Source of the DNA: Methanomethylovorans sp. PtaU1.Bin093
GTDB taxonomy: Archaea > Halobacteriota > Methanosarcinia > Methanosarcinales > Methanosarcinaceae
Direction of reading: 5' to 3'
Assembly (NCBI RefSeq): GCF_002067275.1
Contig: NZ_MVQX01000013.1
Span: 1-64,000 of the forward strand
DNA length: 64,000 nt
In this document: positions 53,258 through 63,088 of the stretch, in pieces
Layout: each line of letters begins with the position of its first letter
How positions within the stretch are numbered: position 1 is the first letter of the stretch
The notes under the pieces: generated by a model
Seen by the model: only the letters and a program-made list of their open reading frames with translations
Databases searched by the model: none
Told to the model about the DNA's origin: nothing
Translations under genes and position numbers: made by a program

Positions 53258-54331
53258 ATGGATTGGTATGTAATAGATGCAGTTGGGGTTGCTTACGAGC
53301 GTACAAAAAGGTGTCTTTTTGAGCCGTTTGATCTCTGGAAATGGGTAAAACTTGCGATGATCCTCATGCTCATAGGCGGAGGTTCGGGTCATGGAGGCAA
53401 TTCTTTTAACTCTTTCAACTCTTTTTCGGATACCGATACGTATCCCGCATATGGTCCAGACCATGATCCGGGTTATGATTCGGAATTTGACCCATTTGAT
53501 CTCATAGAAGATGCAGCTTCTGCAGTGTCCAGTTCAGCCGTTCTGGCAATCATAGCGCTGATATTTCTCTTGGTGATTGTCTTTATGTATATCTCAAGTG
53601 TTATGGAATTCGTGCTGGTAGAGTCTCTTGTCAGTAATAATGTAAAGTTCTGGGAATATACCCGCCGTTTCTTAGGTAAGGGATTTCATCTATTCCTTAT
53701 CAGGATCGCAACACTCCTACTGTCTCTGTTAGTGCTTGCAGTGATCGTACTCCCATTTATCTTTATAAATGGTATGCCATCGGGTGATCATCTCTGGCTG
53801 TCACTGATCGGCGGAATCATGATGATCGTGTTTCTGCTCATTGTCTTTGTGCTCATTGCCTCTGTTCTGGGTTCATTCATAGGCATGTCCATCCCTGTAG
53901 CAATGTACCGTAATATAGGTGTGGTGTCAGCTATTTTGGAGGTTCTCAGGAAGTTCAAGCTTGACTGGCAGCAGATAATTGTTTATTGGGTTGGAAGGGC
54001 AGTTCTGGGGATCATAGTAGGTATAGTGGCTCTGATTGCCGTAATGCTTGCACTTCTGGTGACACTGATACCTTTCCTTATATTGGACCTAATTGTCTAT
54101 TTCTTGCTGTCTTTGGTTCTATCGGGCTCAGAGTGGATAGTTCTTGTACCTTTAGTTCTGGTTGAAGTGATACTTTTCATAATTGCCATGGCTTTAGTAA
54201 GCATGCCTTTTGGGGCATTTCTAAAGTACCACATGTTGTCCTTCATGGAAAAATGGTATCCAGAAGCAGGTATTCCTTTTGGCCAGGGGATTGACATTAA
54301 CATAGAGCAAGCAGCAGTGTCGTCGACCTGA
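53258..54331 (+). CDS. Polytopic membrane protein of unknown function
   Basis: A 357-residue protein with about six membrane segments (near residues 28-40, 92-118, 148-172, 180-208, 240-275 and 280-320). The N-terminal part has a Gly/Ser/Asn-rich and then acidic (DHDPGYDSEFDPFD) loop after the first hydrophobic patch. It begins MDWYVIDAVGVAYERTK. I do not know the family; the layout resembles archaeal proteins listed as hypothetical membrane proteins. A T-rich terminator follows. No catalytic or transport motif was recognised. Confidence 0.75.
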   Translation: MDWYVIDAVGVAYERTKRCLFEPFDLWKWVKLAMILMLIGGGSGHGGNSFNSFNSFSDTDTYPAYGPDHDPGYDSEFDPFDLIEDAASAVSSSAVLAIIALIFLLVIVFMYISSVMEFVLVESLVSNNVKFWEYTRRFLGKGFHLFLIRIATLLLSLLVLAVIVLPFIFINGMPSGDHLWLSLIGGIMMIVFLLIVFVLIASVLGSFIGMSIPVAMYRNIGVVSAILEVLRKFKLDWQQIIVYWVGRAVLGIIVGIVALIAVMLALLVTLIPFLILDLIVYFLLSLVLSGSEWIVLVPLVLVEVILFIIAMALVSMPFGAFLKYHMLSFMEKWYPEAGIPFGQGIDINIEQAAVSST

Positions 54332-54334
54332 TAT

Positions 54335-54371
54335 CTTTATTTCTTTTTAATTACTTTCTTGTTATTTTTTT
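54335..54371 (+). terminator. T-rich terminator after the membrane-protein gene
   Basis: Several T runs in 37 bases, directly after the stop at 54331, with the longest run of six to seven T near 54365. Confidence 0.5.
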
Positions 54372-54403
54372 AAAAATTTAAAAATCATCTGCTTGAACGT
54401 ATA

Positions 54404-54413
54404 CTATATATAA
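54404..54413 (+). promoter_or_regulatory. TATA box for the cupredoxin-repeat protein
   Basis: CTATATATAA, about 145 bases before the ATG at 54559. It implies a leader of about 120 nt, which is structured. Confidence 0.5.
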
Positions 54414-54436
54414 GGATACTTATTAATTGTAATGTA

Positions 54437-54537
54437 GCGGTAGAAAATATCTCTCTGCCGCTTTTAAAACGTTCAGGTCCGATCTGCAAAATGGGGGAAA
54501 GATAAGGTTGGATACACCTGAACTCGGCCAGTGGCCG
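54437..54537 (+). promoter_or_regulatory. Structured 5' leader
   Basis: Three potential hairpins lie between the TATA box and the start: GCGGTAGA pairing with TCTCTGCCGC (54437-54461, one G-U pair), AGGT/ACCT (54505-54519) and CGGCC/GGCCG (54525-54537). A GGGGG ribosome binding site follows. It could be a regulatory leader, but no known riboswitch was recognised. Confidence 0.4.
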
Positions 54538-54558
54538 GCTTAATTGGGGGAATAATAG

Positions 54559-55752
54559 ATGCAATTATACAAAAGATCAATGGAATTATCTGTTTTGATC
54601 CTTGTTTTATTCGTGGGAATCACTGTTACTGCTGGAAGTGCTGAGTCCACTTTTTATTCCCAGTATGGGGGATCAGTGAGTATAGTAGATGTTGATCACA
54701 ACGCCTCGGTGCAAGAGGTATCTTCCTTGCAGGACAAATTCGTGGTGATACATACTCTGAGTCCTGAAATCGTTGAGGTAGAAGTGGGAGATTCGGTCAC
54801 ATGGACCAATCTCCAAAGGCCAAAGAAGCCAATAGTTCTGGTGAGCGATGATGGGCTGTGGGGACCTCAGACCATTTACTATGGTAAGTCTTTTGCTTAC
54901 ACTTTCCAGGACACAGGAACATATACCTTTGTCATAGAAGGTACACAGATGAAAGGATCAGTGATTGTTTCGGAGAAGAGACTGGAAAGTCCTGCTGAAG
55001 GATCAGAAGCAGGTACAGCTCTCGGTTCAATGCCTATGATGGTCTGGAATGAAACGAAAAATACAACCCAGAGCATTATGCAGACTATGACAGGAACCGT
55101 TGCACAACTTACGAGGGAGACAAATGAATTCCTTATGATCACAACCATGCAACCAACATCCATGGAGGTGCAGGTTGGTGAGAATGTTACTTGGCACAAT
55201 CTCCAGCGTCCAAAAAAGCCGATAGTGGTAGTAAGCAAGGAGAACCTGTGGGAACCTCAGACCATCTATTATGGCAAGACCTTTAGCTATACTTTCGAAA
55301 CAGCTGGAAATTACACTTTCATGCTTGAAGGTACCAATATAACAGGTACTGTAATTGTTACAGAGCTTTCCATGGCAAGCGTGCCGGAATCGGTGGACGA
55401 GGCGGTCACACCTTCTGTTCCTGCACCAGGTCCGGTGATGGTTCAAAATGAAACAAGGGAGAAATCAACGGAAAAGGCAGGAGAAATGTTGCAGACTGCC
55501 ACGCAGACGAAGGAATTTCTTATGATCATAACCCTGGAACCCACGTCAATGGAAATTGAAGCGGGAGAACCTGTGACATGGAGAAATCTCCAGCGTCCAA
55601 AAAAGCCGATAGTGGTAGTAAGCAAGGAGAATCTGTGGGAGCCTCAGACCATTTATTATGGTAAGACCTTCAGTTACACATTCGATAAGCCAGGTACGTA
55701 TACTTTCGTGCTGGAGGGTACTGGGACCTCTGGTACTATTGTAGTAACATGA
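54559..55752 (+). CDS. Secreted protein of three cupredoxin-like repeats without copper ligands
   Basis: A 397-residue exported protein: signal peptide (about 1-29) and three repeats of a cupredoxin-like fold (about 68-143, 195-270 and 322-397). Each reads VEVGDSVTWTNLQRPKKPIV ... LWGPQTIYYGKSFAYTF ... GTYTFVIEG and ends in a G-x-I/V-V strand. Copper-binding cupredoxins need a His after the first strand pair and a Cys-His-Met set at the end. Here those places hold RPKKPI and IEGT; only repeat 1 keeps a Met. So it probably does not bind copper in the usual way. Thr-rich linkers contain Asn-x-Thr sites for glycosylation. There is no C-terminal anchor. Function unknown. Confidence 0.78.
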   Translation: MQLYKRSMELSVLILVLFVGITVTAGSAESTFYSQYGGSVSIVDVDHNASVQEVSSLQDKFVVIHTLSPEIVEVEVGDSVTWTNLQRPKKPIVLVSDDGLWGPQTIYYGKSFAYTFQDTGTYTFVIEGTQMKGSVIVSEKRLESPAEGSEAGTALGSMPMMVWNETKNTTQSIMQTMTGTVAQLTRETNEFLMITTMQPTSMEVQVGENVTWHNLQRPKKPIVVVSKENLWEPQTIYYGKTFSYTFETAGNYTFMLEGTNITGTVIVTELSMASVPESVDEAVTPSVPAPGPVMVQNETREKSTEKAGEMLQTATQTKEFLMIITLEPTSMEIEAGEPVTWRNLQRPKKPIVVVSKENLWEPQTIYYGKTFSYTFDKPGTYTFVLEGTGTSGTIVVT

Positions 55753-55753
55753 G

Positions 55754-55780
55754 TGCATCTTCCCCTTAAGGGAAGATGCA
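55754..55780. terminator. Bidirectional hairpin terminator
   Basis: A perfect 11-bp stem (TGCATCTTCCC/GGGAAGATGCA, 5-nt loop) sits in the 41-bp gap between two convergent stops. It can serve both genes. Confidence 0.7.
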
Positions 55781-55793
55781 ACTTCTTAACCAT

Positions 55794-56714
55794 TTAGCTG
55801 CCAATCAGGCGGATGATCATGTAAAGAACAAACAGAACGAGTGCGCCTACAAGCCAGAATTTGATTGTTTCTGACAGGGGTATCCGCAGATTGGCATTTT
55901 TGCCTTCCATCTCAATATATGAAGATATACCTGCCTTCTCTGTCCTCTTCATGATCTTTTCGTTACTATCGGCTGAAATCTGGCTTTCTGCCTGATCTTT
56001 GTCGAAAGTCGGGCCTACATCCTGCTGTCCTATTGTTCTATCACTTTCTGGCTCTGCAAACTGTGCAGGCACGGCATTGTTCTGCAATCTTTCAGGTGTG
56101 TTTTTCCCCACCTCGTCATTATCAGGAACAACTTCTACGGCAATATTTTCGGAACTTATCACTTCTGAAGATCTAACAGGTTCAGGGTTCACTTCAATGA
56201 TCTCATTTTCCTTTTCAGGCACTGTAGTTTCATTCTTCCTCATGTTGCTGAATAAAGATTCTTCTCCCAGCGGGGGAGTGAAGGATACTACCTCTTCAGC
56301 TTCTTCAAATGTTTTTGATTCCGTTTCCTCTGCAGAGGTAGCAGGAGAATGTTCAGTTTCATCTTCCGTATATTGTATATTTTCCTGGATATATTGTGTT
56401 CCTTCTTTCACGGTATCAGGTGCAAAAACCCTGTTTTCTTCCTCGGGAGAGTCCGTCTTTTTTAGAGGAATGTCCAGGGAAGGGTTAAGGAAAGTGGCTT
56501 TATCATAGCATTTCTTTGCCTCGTCGAACTTGCCCATATTCTCAAGGATCTTTCCTTTTTTTACCCATCCACTGACATTATTGGGTTCCAGTTCCAGAGA
56601 ACGGGTGAAATAGTCCAGTTTCTTTTCCGGGTCCTGGCTTTTGACCCCCATATTAAACCAGTTCTCTGCTTCCTTTTGTTTTTTCTTGGATCTCACATCG
56701 TCCATCAAGCCCAT
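55794..56714 (-). CDS. TPR protein with C-terminal membrane anchor
   Basis: A 306-residue protein from the ATG at 56714, chosen because GAGGTG lies 5 bases upstream; an in-frame GTG two codons earlier is less likely. Residues 10-85 hold two TPR-like units (WFNMGVKSQDPEKKLDYFTRSL and GWVKKGKILENMGKFDEAKK). Residues 90-265 are a long acidic, Glu/Thr/Pro-rich disordered region. Residues about 282-303 are a single membrane helix (FWLVGALVLFVLYMIIRLI) with a short tail: a tail-anchored protein facing the cytoplasm. It may be a scaffold at the membrane. Confidence 0.75.
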   Translation of the reverse strand: MGLMDDVRSKKKQKEAENWFNMGVKSQDPEKKLDYFTRSLELEPNNVSGWVKKGKILENMGKFDEAKKCYDKATFLNPSLDIPLKKTDSPEEENRVFAPDTVKEGTQYIQENIQYTEDETEHSPATSAEETESKTFEEAEEVVSFTPPLGEESLFSNMRKNETTVPEKENEIIEVNPEPVRSSEVISSENIAVEVVPDNDEVGKNTPERLQNNAVPAQFAEPESDRTIGQQDVGPTFDKDQAESQISADSNEKIMKRTEKAGISSYIEMEGKNANLRIPLSETIKFWLVGALVLFVLYMIIRLIGS

Positions 56715-56780
56715 AAGCACACCTCATTTTTTATTAACAAACCAAACATCTTCCATCCTTACAACTAATCAGATCCGTTG

Positions 56781-56793
56781 GTATATATAATAC
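56781..56793 (-). promoter_or_regulatory. TATA box for the tail-anchored TPR gene
   Basis: GTATTATATATAC on the minus strand, about 67 bases before the ATG at 56714. Confidence 0.45.
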
Positions 56794-56838
56794 ACTAAAT
56801 GTCGGCATCAATGATAATTATTCAGCAATGTATCTTTA

Positions 56839-57618
56839 TCAGAACGACTTCTTTTGTCCTGAAGGACCCCTTGAATATTCCCCAAATTCACTACCTACAA
56901 GCTCTTTTCCATTGAATACAGGTCCGTCCTTGCACACTCTAACACCAGCGTCGTCCATGCAGCATGCGCCACAGATCCCTATCCCGCATTTGAAATATCT
57001 GTGAAGGCTGAACTCCGTGCGTTCCAATGCCCTTTCCCGCTCAAGGATCCCAAAGACCCTTTTCATCATCATTTCCGGACCACAAGTATATATCCTGTCA
57101 TATCCTGAAACGTCAAGTTCGTCAAGCACATCTGTCACAAAGCCGCAGCGATGTGCAGAGCCATCATCTGTAGTGATGTAGACCTGTCCGCATTGCAGGA
57201 ACCTGTCCATGAACAACAGCTCATTGACGTTCCTGGCTCCCAGGATGGTGGTTACCTGAGAACATACGGATAATGCCTTTTCAGCAAGCGGAGCAAGAGG
57301 TGCTGCTCCAACTCCTCCTGCAATGAGTAATGCACTTTCTCCCTCTTCTGGAAGTGTGAACCCTCTTCCGAAAGGTCCTCTCAATCCCACAGATCCACCT
57401 TCCTGTATTTCGAACAGGCGTGATGTGGCATCTCCTACTTTCTGTACGGTAACGGCATTTTTGTAGGAAAGTGTCATGGGGATCTCATCCACGCCTCTTA
57501 TCCATACCATGACGAACTGGCCGATCATAGCATCTTCAAAAGAATGATCAAAAAAGAAGGTACGTGTGGAGGGGGTTTCATCCACTATTCTTACAATATT
57601 AGCATTCATTGGAAGCAT
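56839..57618 (-). CDS. pyrK: Dihydroorotate dehydrogenase electron-transfer subunit
   Basis: PyrK passes electrons from PyrD to a carrier such as NAD. The 259-residue protein has an N-terminal FAD-binding barrel ([11 protein letters not shown] ... LRGPFGRGF), a nucleotide-binding fold ([24 protein letters not shown]) and the 2Fe-2S ligands [10 protein letters not shown] ... C near the C-terminus. Its start ATG shares a base with the pyrD stop (TGATG), so the two are coupled; a second ATG three codons in is also possible. Cofactors and length are those of class 1B systems. Confidence 0.93.
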   Translation of the reverse strand: MLPMNANIVRIVDETPSTRTFFFDHSFEDAMIGQFVMVWIRGVDEIPMTLSYKNAVTVQKVGDATSRLFEIQEGGSVGLRGPFGRGFTLPEEGESALLIAGGVGAAPLAPLAEKALSVCSQVTTILGARNVNELLFMDRFLQCGQVYITTDDGSAHRCGFVTDVLDELDVSGYDRIYTCGPEMMMKRVFGILERERALERTEFSLHRYFKCGIGICGACCMDDAGVRVCKDGPVFNGKELVGSEFGEYSRGPSGQKKSF

Positions 57619-58520
57619 CAGAACCTCTCGTGCGCAATTCCGGTGATATCTTCGATCTTCGTATAGCCGTGCTCTTTCAGGAACCAGTTGATACCTGCAG
57701 TTATGTCGGAGAATACATTCAGTCCCTCAAAGACCCCGGAGCCTATTTGCACGGCACTGGCACCTGCCATGATCATTTCCACCGCATGTTGCCAGGTTGA
57801 TATGCCTCCTACTCCTATTATCGGTATGTCCAGGTTCGCATTGAGGTCATAAACACATTTTACAGCAACAGGGCGCACTGCTTCTCCGGAAAGGCCGCCG
57901 AAGCGGTTGCCAAGTACAGGATAACCTGAATGTATATCTATTGCCATACCGCGTACGGTGTTGATTGCCACCACTGCATCTGCTCCTCCTGCCTGAGCCG
58001 CCTTACCTATTGTAACGATGTCTGTGACGTTTGGTGTAAGTTTCACCCACACCGGTGCATCGGCAATTTCACATACAGCCGAAGTTACTGCTTTTACCAT
58101 TGACGGATCGGTGCCTACCGAAGCCCCATATCCCATAGCATGAGGACAACTTACATTAAGTTCAAAAGCATCAGGTTTTCCTGATATCAGTCCTTCTGCA
58201 ACCATGCGGAACTCTTCAGGATCGCCACCAAAAATACTTGCTATTACGGGCACTCCGGCTTTATCCTTTGCTTTTTCCAGTTCCGGCAAAAAAGCTTCAT
58301 AGGAAGGATTTGGCAAACCCATGGCGTTCAGGTATCCACATTCAAGCTTCACCATACTTGGATTGCTATGTCCGTCCTTTGGTTGTGGTCCGATAGACTT
58401 TGTTACCACTGCACCTGCCCCTTCGCGAGCCATCCGGATAAGCGAAGCACCTGTAGTGCCCATGATGCCTGCAGCAAGTATTGTCGGATTCTTTAAGTGC
58501 AGACCTGTGATGTTCATCAT
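57618..58520 (-). CDS. pyrD: Dihydroorotate dehydrogenase, catalytic subunit (class 1B)
   Basis: PyrD oxidises dihydroorotate to orotate with FMN. The 300-residue barrel shows [11 protein letters not shown], the substrate loop [11 protein letters not shown] with the catalytic cysteine of class 1B enzymes, [12 protein letters not shown] and [11 protein letters not shown] for FMN phosphate. PyrK follows with a one-base overlap. It is the sixth complete gene in the minus-strand run that begins with tetrapyrrole genes, 27 bp behind hemC. The first two codons are both Met; either may be used. Confidence 0.94.
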   Translation of the reverse strand: MMNITGLHLKNPTILAAGIMGTTGASLIRMAREGAGAVVTKSIGPQPKDGHSNPSMVKLECGYLNAMGLPNPSYEAFLPELEKAKDKAGVPVIASIFGGDPEEFRMVAEGLISGKPDAFELNVSCPHAMGYGASVGTDPSMVKAVTSAVCEIADAPVWVKLTPNVTDIVTIGKAAQAGGADAVVAINTVRGMAIDIHSGYPVLGNRFGGLSGEAVRPVAVKCVYDLNANLDIPIIGVGGISTWQHAVEMIMAGASAVQIGSGVFEGLNVFSDITAGINWFLKEHGYTKIEDITGIAHERF

Positions 58521-58547
58521 GGAAAACCTCTTAAAAATTCTACATGC

Positions 58548-59468
58548 TCACTTGTTGATCCTGAGTTTGGAAACCGCTTCTTTCACGAGGTCTTTGCCGC
58601 CCATAGCTACCAGCTCCTTGCCAAGTCTGGAGGCATGGCTGCGGTGATCTTCAAGAGGGATTACCTCCTCGATACGGACCTGGCGGGTCCCATCAAGGGA
58701 AAGGACCTCTGCAAGTACTTTCACCTCATCATTGTTAATGAACTGTGAAAAGGAGCCTATAGGGGCTGTGCATCCCCCCTCCACATCTTTTATCACCATG
58801 CGTTCTATTTCAGTGGCAATACGGGTCTGAGTGTGATTAAGCTGAGAGGTAACTGTTGCCGCTTCCGAGCCGACGGGTGTCACAACAGCTATCGTTCCCT
58901 GGTTGGCAGAAGGGCAAAACCTTTCAGTGTCCAGACGTTCCACATCCAGTTCCCATTTCATACGCTGTAAACCCGCTTCTGCGAGCATGATCCCATCGTA
59001 ATGGCCATCCTCAAGTTTTTTCATGCGGGTGTTGATATTACCCCTGAGGTCTTTTATGTGCAGATCGGGTCTGTATCTTAAAAGCTGAGCTCTCCGGCGC
59101 ATGGAAGTGGTACCGATCACTGCACCTATTGGCAGATCATCCAGCTTTGCTCCGTCCCTTGTCAGCAGCACATCATGGGGCGAATCCCTCTCAAGGACAG
59201 CAGATGTTGTAAGTTCCTTTGGCCTGACAGTTGGCAGGTCTTTCATGGAATGCACCGCGATCTCTATGAACCCTTCCACCATTCTGTCATCCAGCTCACG
59301 CACAAAGGCACCGACACCTGCCACTTCATGCAGGGGCCGGTCAGTGAACCTGTCACCAGTGGTCTTTATGATCTTACGGCTTGTTTCAATACCTCTGTCT
59401 GCCAGCATCCTGGCAACGATGTCCGCCTGTGCAAGAGCAAGGGCACTGCCTCGTGTTCCTATTATCAT
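58548..59468 (-). CDS. hemC: Porphobilinogen deaminase
   Basis: HemC joins four porphobilinogens into hydroxymethylbilane. The 306-residue protein starts IIGTRGSALALAQAD and has VHSMKDLPT, RRRAQLL (substrate-binding Arg) and the dipyrromethane-cofactor cysteine in EGGCTAPIG. It lies 12 bp downstream of hemL. In methanogens the product goes through uroporphyrinogen III to siroheme, heme, F430 and corrinoids. The uroporphyrinogen III synthase gene is not in the window. Confidence 0.95.
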   Translation of the reverse strand: MIIGTRGSALALAQADIVARMLADRGIETSRKIIKTTGDRFTDRPLHEVAGVGAFVRELDDRMVEGFIEIAVHSMKDLPTVRPKELTTSAVLERDSPHDVLLTRDGAKLDDLPIGAVIGTTSMRRRAQLLRYRPDLHIKDLRGNINTRMKKLEDGHYDGIMLAEAGLQRMKWELDVERLDTERFCPSANQGTIAVVTPVGSEAATVTSQLNHTQTRIATEIERMVIKDVEGGCTAPIGSFSQFINNDEVKVLAEVLSLDGTRQVRIEEVIPLEDHRSHASRLGKELVAMGGKDLVKEAVSKLRINK

Positions 59469-59480
59469 GTTAGTGCAACC

Positions 59481-60746
59481 TTATTTAAGATTTGCTTGGT
59501 ATGCAGCCAGCAGCCTTTCCAGGTCTTCTTCAGAATGTGCAGTACAGAGGAAATTCGTTTCGAACTGCGATGGAGGCAGGAATATCCCGCTTTCCAGCAT
59601 CCTGAAGAAGAATTTAAGATAACCTTCCTTGTCGCATCTAAGGACTTCCTGATAGTTGCGGGGTCTGTTTCCAAAGAAAACCTTGAACATCGAGGATACA
59701 CCACACACATTGTAGTTAAGACCCAGGTCTTCCACGATATCGGTGATGCCAGCACGCAGTTGGTCCCCGGTGGCATTTAGTTTCTTGTGCACGTTCTCTT
59801 TTTCCAGTATATCAAGAACAGTGATTCCCGCAGCTACGGATGTGGGGCTGCCGCTATATGTGCCAGCCTGGTATACGCCACCAGAGGGGGCTACCATTTC
59901 CATGATCTCCCGTTTTCCTCCGAACACTCCTATGGGCATGCCACCGCCTATGATCTTACCTAAGGTGGTCATATCCGGAGTGACCTCGTAGTATTCCTGG
60001 GCTCCACCCATAGCCATGCGGAATCCTGTGATCACTTCATCAAAAATGAGCACTACATCGTTCTCTTCTGTGATCTTGCGCACTTCCCGGAGGTAACCGT
60101 CATCCGGAAGTATCGGACCAACATTACCCATCACAGGCTCCAGTATGAAAGCTGCAATATCCTGTCCGTACTTTTCCATTACCTCTGCCAGTGCCTCTAT
60201 ATCGTTGAAAGGCACCTGTAATGTATTCCTTGTGAAGTCCTCAGGTACTCCCAGAGAGTCAGGTTTTCCCAGAGTGGTGGCACCTGAACCGGCTTTAACG
60301 AGCACTGCATCATGTGCGCCATGAAAACCGCCTTCTATCTTGATGAACTTGTTCCTGCCGGTAAAACCACGTGCAACACGCAGGGCGCTCATAGTAGCCT
60401 CAGTACCTGTGGAAACGAACCTTACCATATCTATACTTGGATATATCCCTGCTATCCTTTCCGCAAGCTTGATCTCCAGTTCCGTGGGAGTGCCGTACAA
60501 CCAGCCCTTATCAAGCTGTTCGATGATCGCCTGCTTTATTTTTGGGTTGGCATGTCCCAGTATCTTTGGGCCGTATGCAAGGCAGAAATCTATGTACTCA
60601 TTGCCATCAGCATCGGTTATCTTCGATCCAGAGGCAGATGATGTATAAAATGGAAAGGGTTTTATGGCCCTGACAGGACTGCTAACTCCACCTGGTATTA
60701 ATTTCCGTGCTTTTTCATATAATTTCTCTGATCTTGCCAATTCCAT
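59481..60746 (-). CDS. hemL: Glutamate-1-semialdehyde 2,1-aminomutase
   Basis: HemL turns glutamate-1-semialdehyde into 5-aminolevulinate using pyridoxal phosphate. From the ATG at 60746 (GGTGATG just upstream) it has 421 residues starting [20 protein letters not shown]; in-frame ATGs 2 and 4 codons earlier are alternatives. Visible: GSGSGATT-like [16 protein letters not shown] with the aminotransferase Asp, and the PLP lysine in TLGKIIGGG. It lies behind hemB by about 16 bp. Length is normal. Confidence 0.94.
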   Translation of the reverse strand: MELARSEKLYEKARKLIPGGVSSPVRAIKPFPFYTSSASGSKITDADGNEYIDFCLAYGPKILGHANPKIKQAIIEQLDKGWLYGTPTELEIKLAERIAGIYPSIDMVRFVSTGTEATMSALRVARGFTGRNKFIKIEGGFHGAHDAVLVKAGSGATTLGKPDSLGVPEDFTRNTLQVPFNDIEALAEVMEKYGQDIAAFILEPVMGNVGPILPDDGYLREVRKITEENDVVLIFDEVITGFRMAMGGAQEYYEVTPDMTTLGKIIGGGMPIGVFGGKREIMEMVAPSGGVYQAGTYSGSPTSVAAGITVLDILEKENVHKKLNATGDQLRAGITDIVEDLGLNYNVCGVSSMFKVFFGNRPRNYQEVLRCDKEGYLKFFFRMLESGIFLPPSQFETNFLCTAHSEEDLERLLAAYQANLK

Positions 60747-60762
60747 TAACATCACCATTCTA

Positions 60763-61737
60763 TTATTTTAACATCCTTGCAAGGTCCTTAGCAAAATAGG
60801 TCAGTATCATGTCTGCTCCTGCTCTTTTGATGGAAAGCAGGGATTCATACATGACCTTATTCTCATCCAGCCAGCCCAAACGTGCAGCAGCTTTCAGCAT
60901 TGCGAACTCCCCGCTGACATTGTATGCAGCAGTGGGCATCTTGAACTCTGTCTTGATGCGATAGAGTACGTCGAGGTAAGGAAGGGCAGGTTTTACCATA
61001 ATAACATCGGCCCCTTCCAATATATCCAGTTCTGCTTCCCTTATTGCTTCATCAGAATTTGCAGGGTCCATCTGGTAACTGGAACGGTCCCCAAACGAAT
61101 ATCCGGAATCAGCTGCTTCCCTGAAAGGTCCGTAAAAAGCAGAAGAATACTTCGCTGCATATGACATTATAGGCACATCACTGCAGTTACTTTTGTCAAG
61201 TGCATCTCTAATGGCAGTTATCATCCCATCCATCATTCCGGAAGGAGCTACCATATCTGCCCCGGCCAGCGCATGGCTTACTGCAGTTTTTCCAAGCAGG
61301 GGAAGTGTGGGATCGTTCAATATCTGTTCATGTTCCATATCAACTACACCACAATGGCCATGACTTGTATATTCGCACAGGCATACATCTGTTATAACAT
61401 ACATGTCCTTTCCAAGCTCGCTCTTTATCTCACGCACCGCCCGCTGTACTACATCATCCTGTCCCCATGCGCTGCTTCCTCTCTCATCTTTTGTGGAAGG
61501 TATCCCAAAGAGTATAACGGCGGGAATCCCCAGGTCTGCTGCTTCTTTAGCATCATCTGCTGCCATATCTACGGGAAGCCGGGAGATTCCCGGCATTGAG
61601 GACATTGCCAGTGGTGAATCGATATTTTCGTCCACGAACATGGGGTAGATAAGGTCATCGACCGAAAGTGAGGTCTCACGGACCATATCTCTTATCTTGC
61701 CGCTTCTTAGCCTTCTCATCCTAACCTGTGGGAACAT
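60763..61737 (-). CDS. hemB: Porphobilinogen synthase (5-aminolevulinate dehydratase)
   Basis: HemB condenses two 5-aminolevulinates. The start is set at the ATG at 61737 (324 residues, [13 protein letters not shown]), because it follows an AGAAGTGAT element and removes 31 upstream residues that overlap hemA. The zinc-binding cysteines appear in [14 protein letters not shown], the two Schiff-base lysines in SYAAKYSS and [10 protein letters not shown]. It begins 13 bp past the hemA stop. Family length is about 325, which agrees. Confidence 0.95.
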   Translation of the reverse strand: MFPQVRMRRLRSGKIRDMVRETSLSVDDLIYPMFVDENIDSPLAMSSMPGISRLPVDMAADDAKEAADLGIPAVILFGIPSTKDERGSSAWGQDDVVQRAVREIKSELGKDMYVITDVCLCEYTSHGHCGVVDMEHEQILNDPTLPLLGKTAVSHALAGADMVAPSGMMDGMITAIRDALDKSNCSDVPIMSYAAKYSSAFYGPFREAADSGYSFGDRSSYQMDPANSDEAIREAELDILEGADVIMVKPALPYLDVLYRIKTEFKMPTAAYNVSGEFAMLKAAARLGWLDENKVMYESLLSIKRAGADMILTYFAKDLARMLK

Positions 61738-61750
61738 TTGATCACTTCTG

Positions 61751-63022
61751 TTATTTGCATTTATTACTATTCTTTTCCGGGATCTTATCAATATTGAACA
61801 GCCTTGAGACCACATCCAGCAGCTCATCATCGTTCATTTCTGCAGCATTGCGCAGAACCTTTGTAGGCTCTGCCAATATCTTATTGACAATTGAATGTGT
61901 AAGGTCATCCAGCACTTTGTTCTCTATCTCACCAATGGTGTGGTAGGCGCGCAGTTTAGTTACTGCACGTTCTTTTTCCTGCTTTCTTACATTATACACA
62001 CTGGCATAAATGGCAGAAACTATATGGTCGGCTTTCTGCTGCTTGTATTGTTTCAGAAGCAAGCACATCTCCTCATCAACTATTTTTTCTGCCTTCTTAG
62101 CTTCTTCCTTGCGTTGTGCAAGGTTCCTTTCGTTTATGATCCTTAGATTATCGATATTATAGAGTTTGACATGCCCTATCTCTGCAACACTAGATTCAAT
62201 ATCTCTCGGGTTGGCGATATCGATGAGAAGTAGGTCCCTTTCCCGGCCTTTCATGATCTCTTCTATCAAAGATCTTTTAAGTACATAGTGAGGTGCTGAC
62301 GTGGCACTGATCACTACATCTGCCTTCCGTACATTTTCGGCCAGGTTCTCAAAACGCACTGCATGGCCTCCCATGCTATTGGCCAGATCTCGGGCTTTTT
62401 CAAAAGTGCGATTCGCTATATATATCAGGTCCATATCTCTATGGGCAAGCGCCCTGGTCACAAGAGTTCCCATCTCCCCGGTGCCTATCACGAGGATCAT
62501 TTTTCCTTCCAGGCCACCAAGTACCATTTCAGCCAGATCGACTGCAGCTGAGCCAATTGATACCGCACCTCTGTTCACTTCTGTTTCCGTGCGGACGCGC
62601 TTACCTACCTGTATGGCTTTGCTGAAGGCCGTATCAAGCATTCTCCCGGTAGTACCTGTTTTTTTTGCTAGCAGGTACATATCTCTTATCTGGCCAAGGA
62701 TCTGGTCTTCGCCGACTATCATGGATTCCAGTCCGCAAGCCAGCCGAAGCAGGTGTAAAAGTGACTCGTTGTGGTCCAGGAATTCGACCACCTGTAAGGG
62801 AAAGGCCATACTTTTTGCAAAATTGAACAGCACACTGCTACCTTTCGGGGAAACCACATATATCTCTATGCGGTTGCAGGTCTTCATTACCACACATTCG
62901 TGGACGAACTCATTGGAATAAAGGTTCCTGAGCACTTCTTCAAGGTCACCGTTCCAGGACCTTTCCATTTCTTCTATACTGGCTTTGGAATGGGTTATCA
63001 CCATGCTGTTGATCTCGGTCAA
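61751..63022 (-). CDS. hemA: Glutamyl-tRNA reductase
   Basis: HemA reduces Glu-tRNA to glutamate-1-semialdehyde, the committed step of tetrapyrrole synthesis in the C5 pathway. The 423-residue protein has the catalytic cysteine in [24 protein letters not shown], and the NADPH fold [10 protein letters not shown]. The start is a TTG at 63022 with a perfect GGAGGT five bases upstream; an ATG six codons later is the alternative. It is followed by hemB. The glutamyl-tRNA it uses is supplied by gltX at 50210. Confidence 0.95.
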   Translation of the reverse strand: MTEINSMVITHSKASIEEMERSWNGDLEEVLRNLYSNEFVHECVVMKTCNRIEIYVVSPKGSSVLFNFAKSMAFPLQVVEFLDHNESLLHLLRLACGLESMIVGEDQILGQIRDMYLLAKKTGTTGRMLDTAFSKAIQVGKRVRTETEVNRGAVSIGSAAVDLAEMVLGGLEGKMILVIGTGEMGTLVTRALAHRDMDLIYIANRTFEKARDLANSMGGHAVRFENLAENVRKADVVISATSAPHYVLKRSLIEEIMKGRERDLLLIDIANPRDIESSVAEIGHVKLYNIDNLRIINERNLAQRKEEAKKAEKIVDEEMCLLLKQYKQQKADHIVSAIYASVYNVRKQEKERAVTKLRAYHTIGEIENKVLDDLTHSIVNKILAEPTKVLRNAAEMNDDELLDVVSRLFNIDKIPEKNSNKCK

Positions 63023-63088
63023 TGTGTACCTCCATCGTTACTAATGGGCGGCTCCATTTCTGAGATATGGGAGTGTGGTTCCATGATA

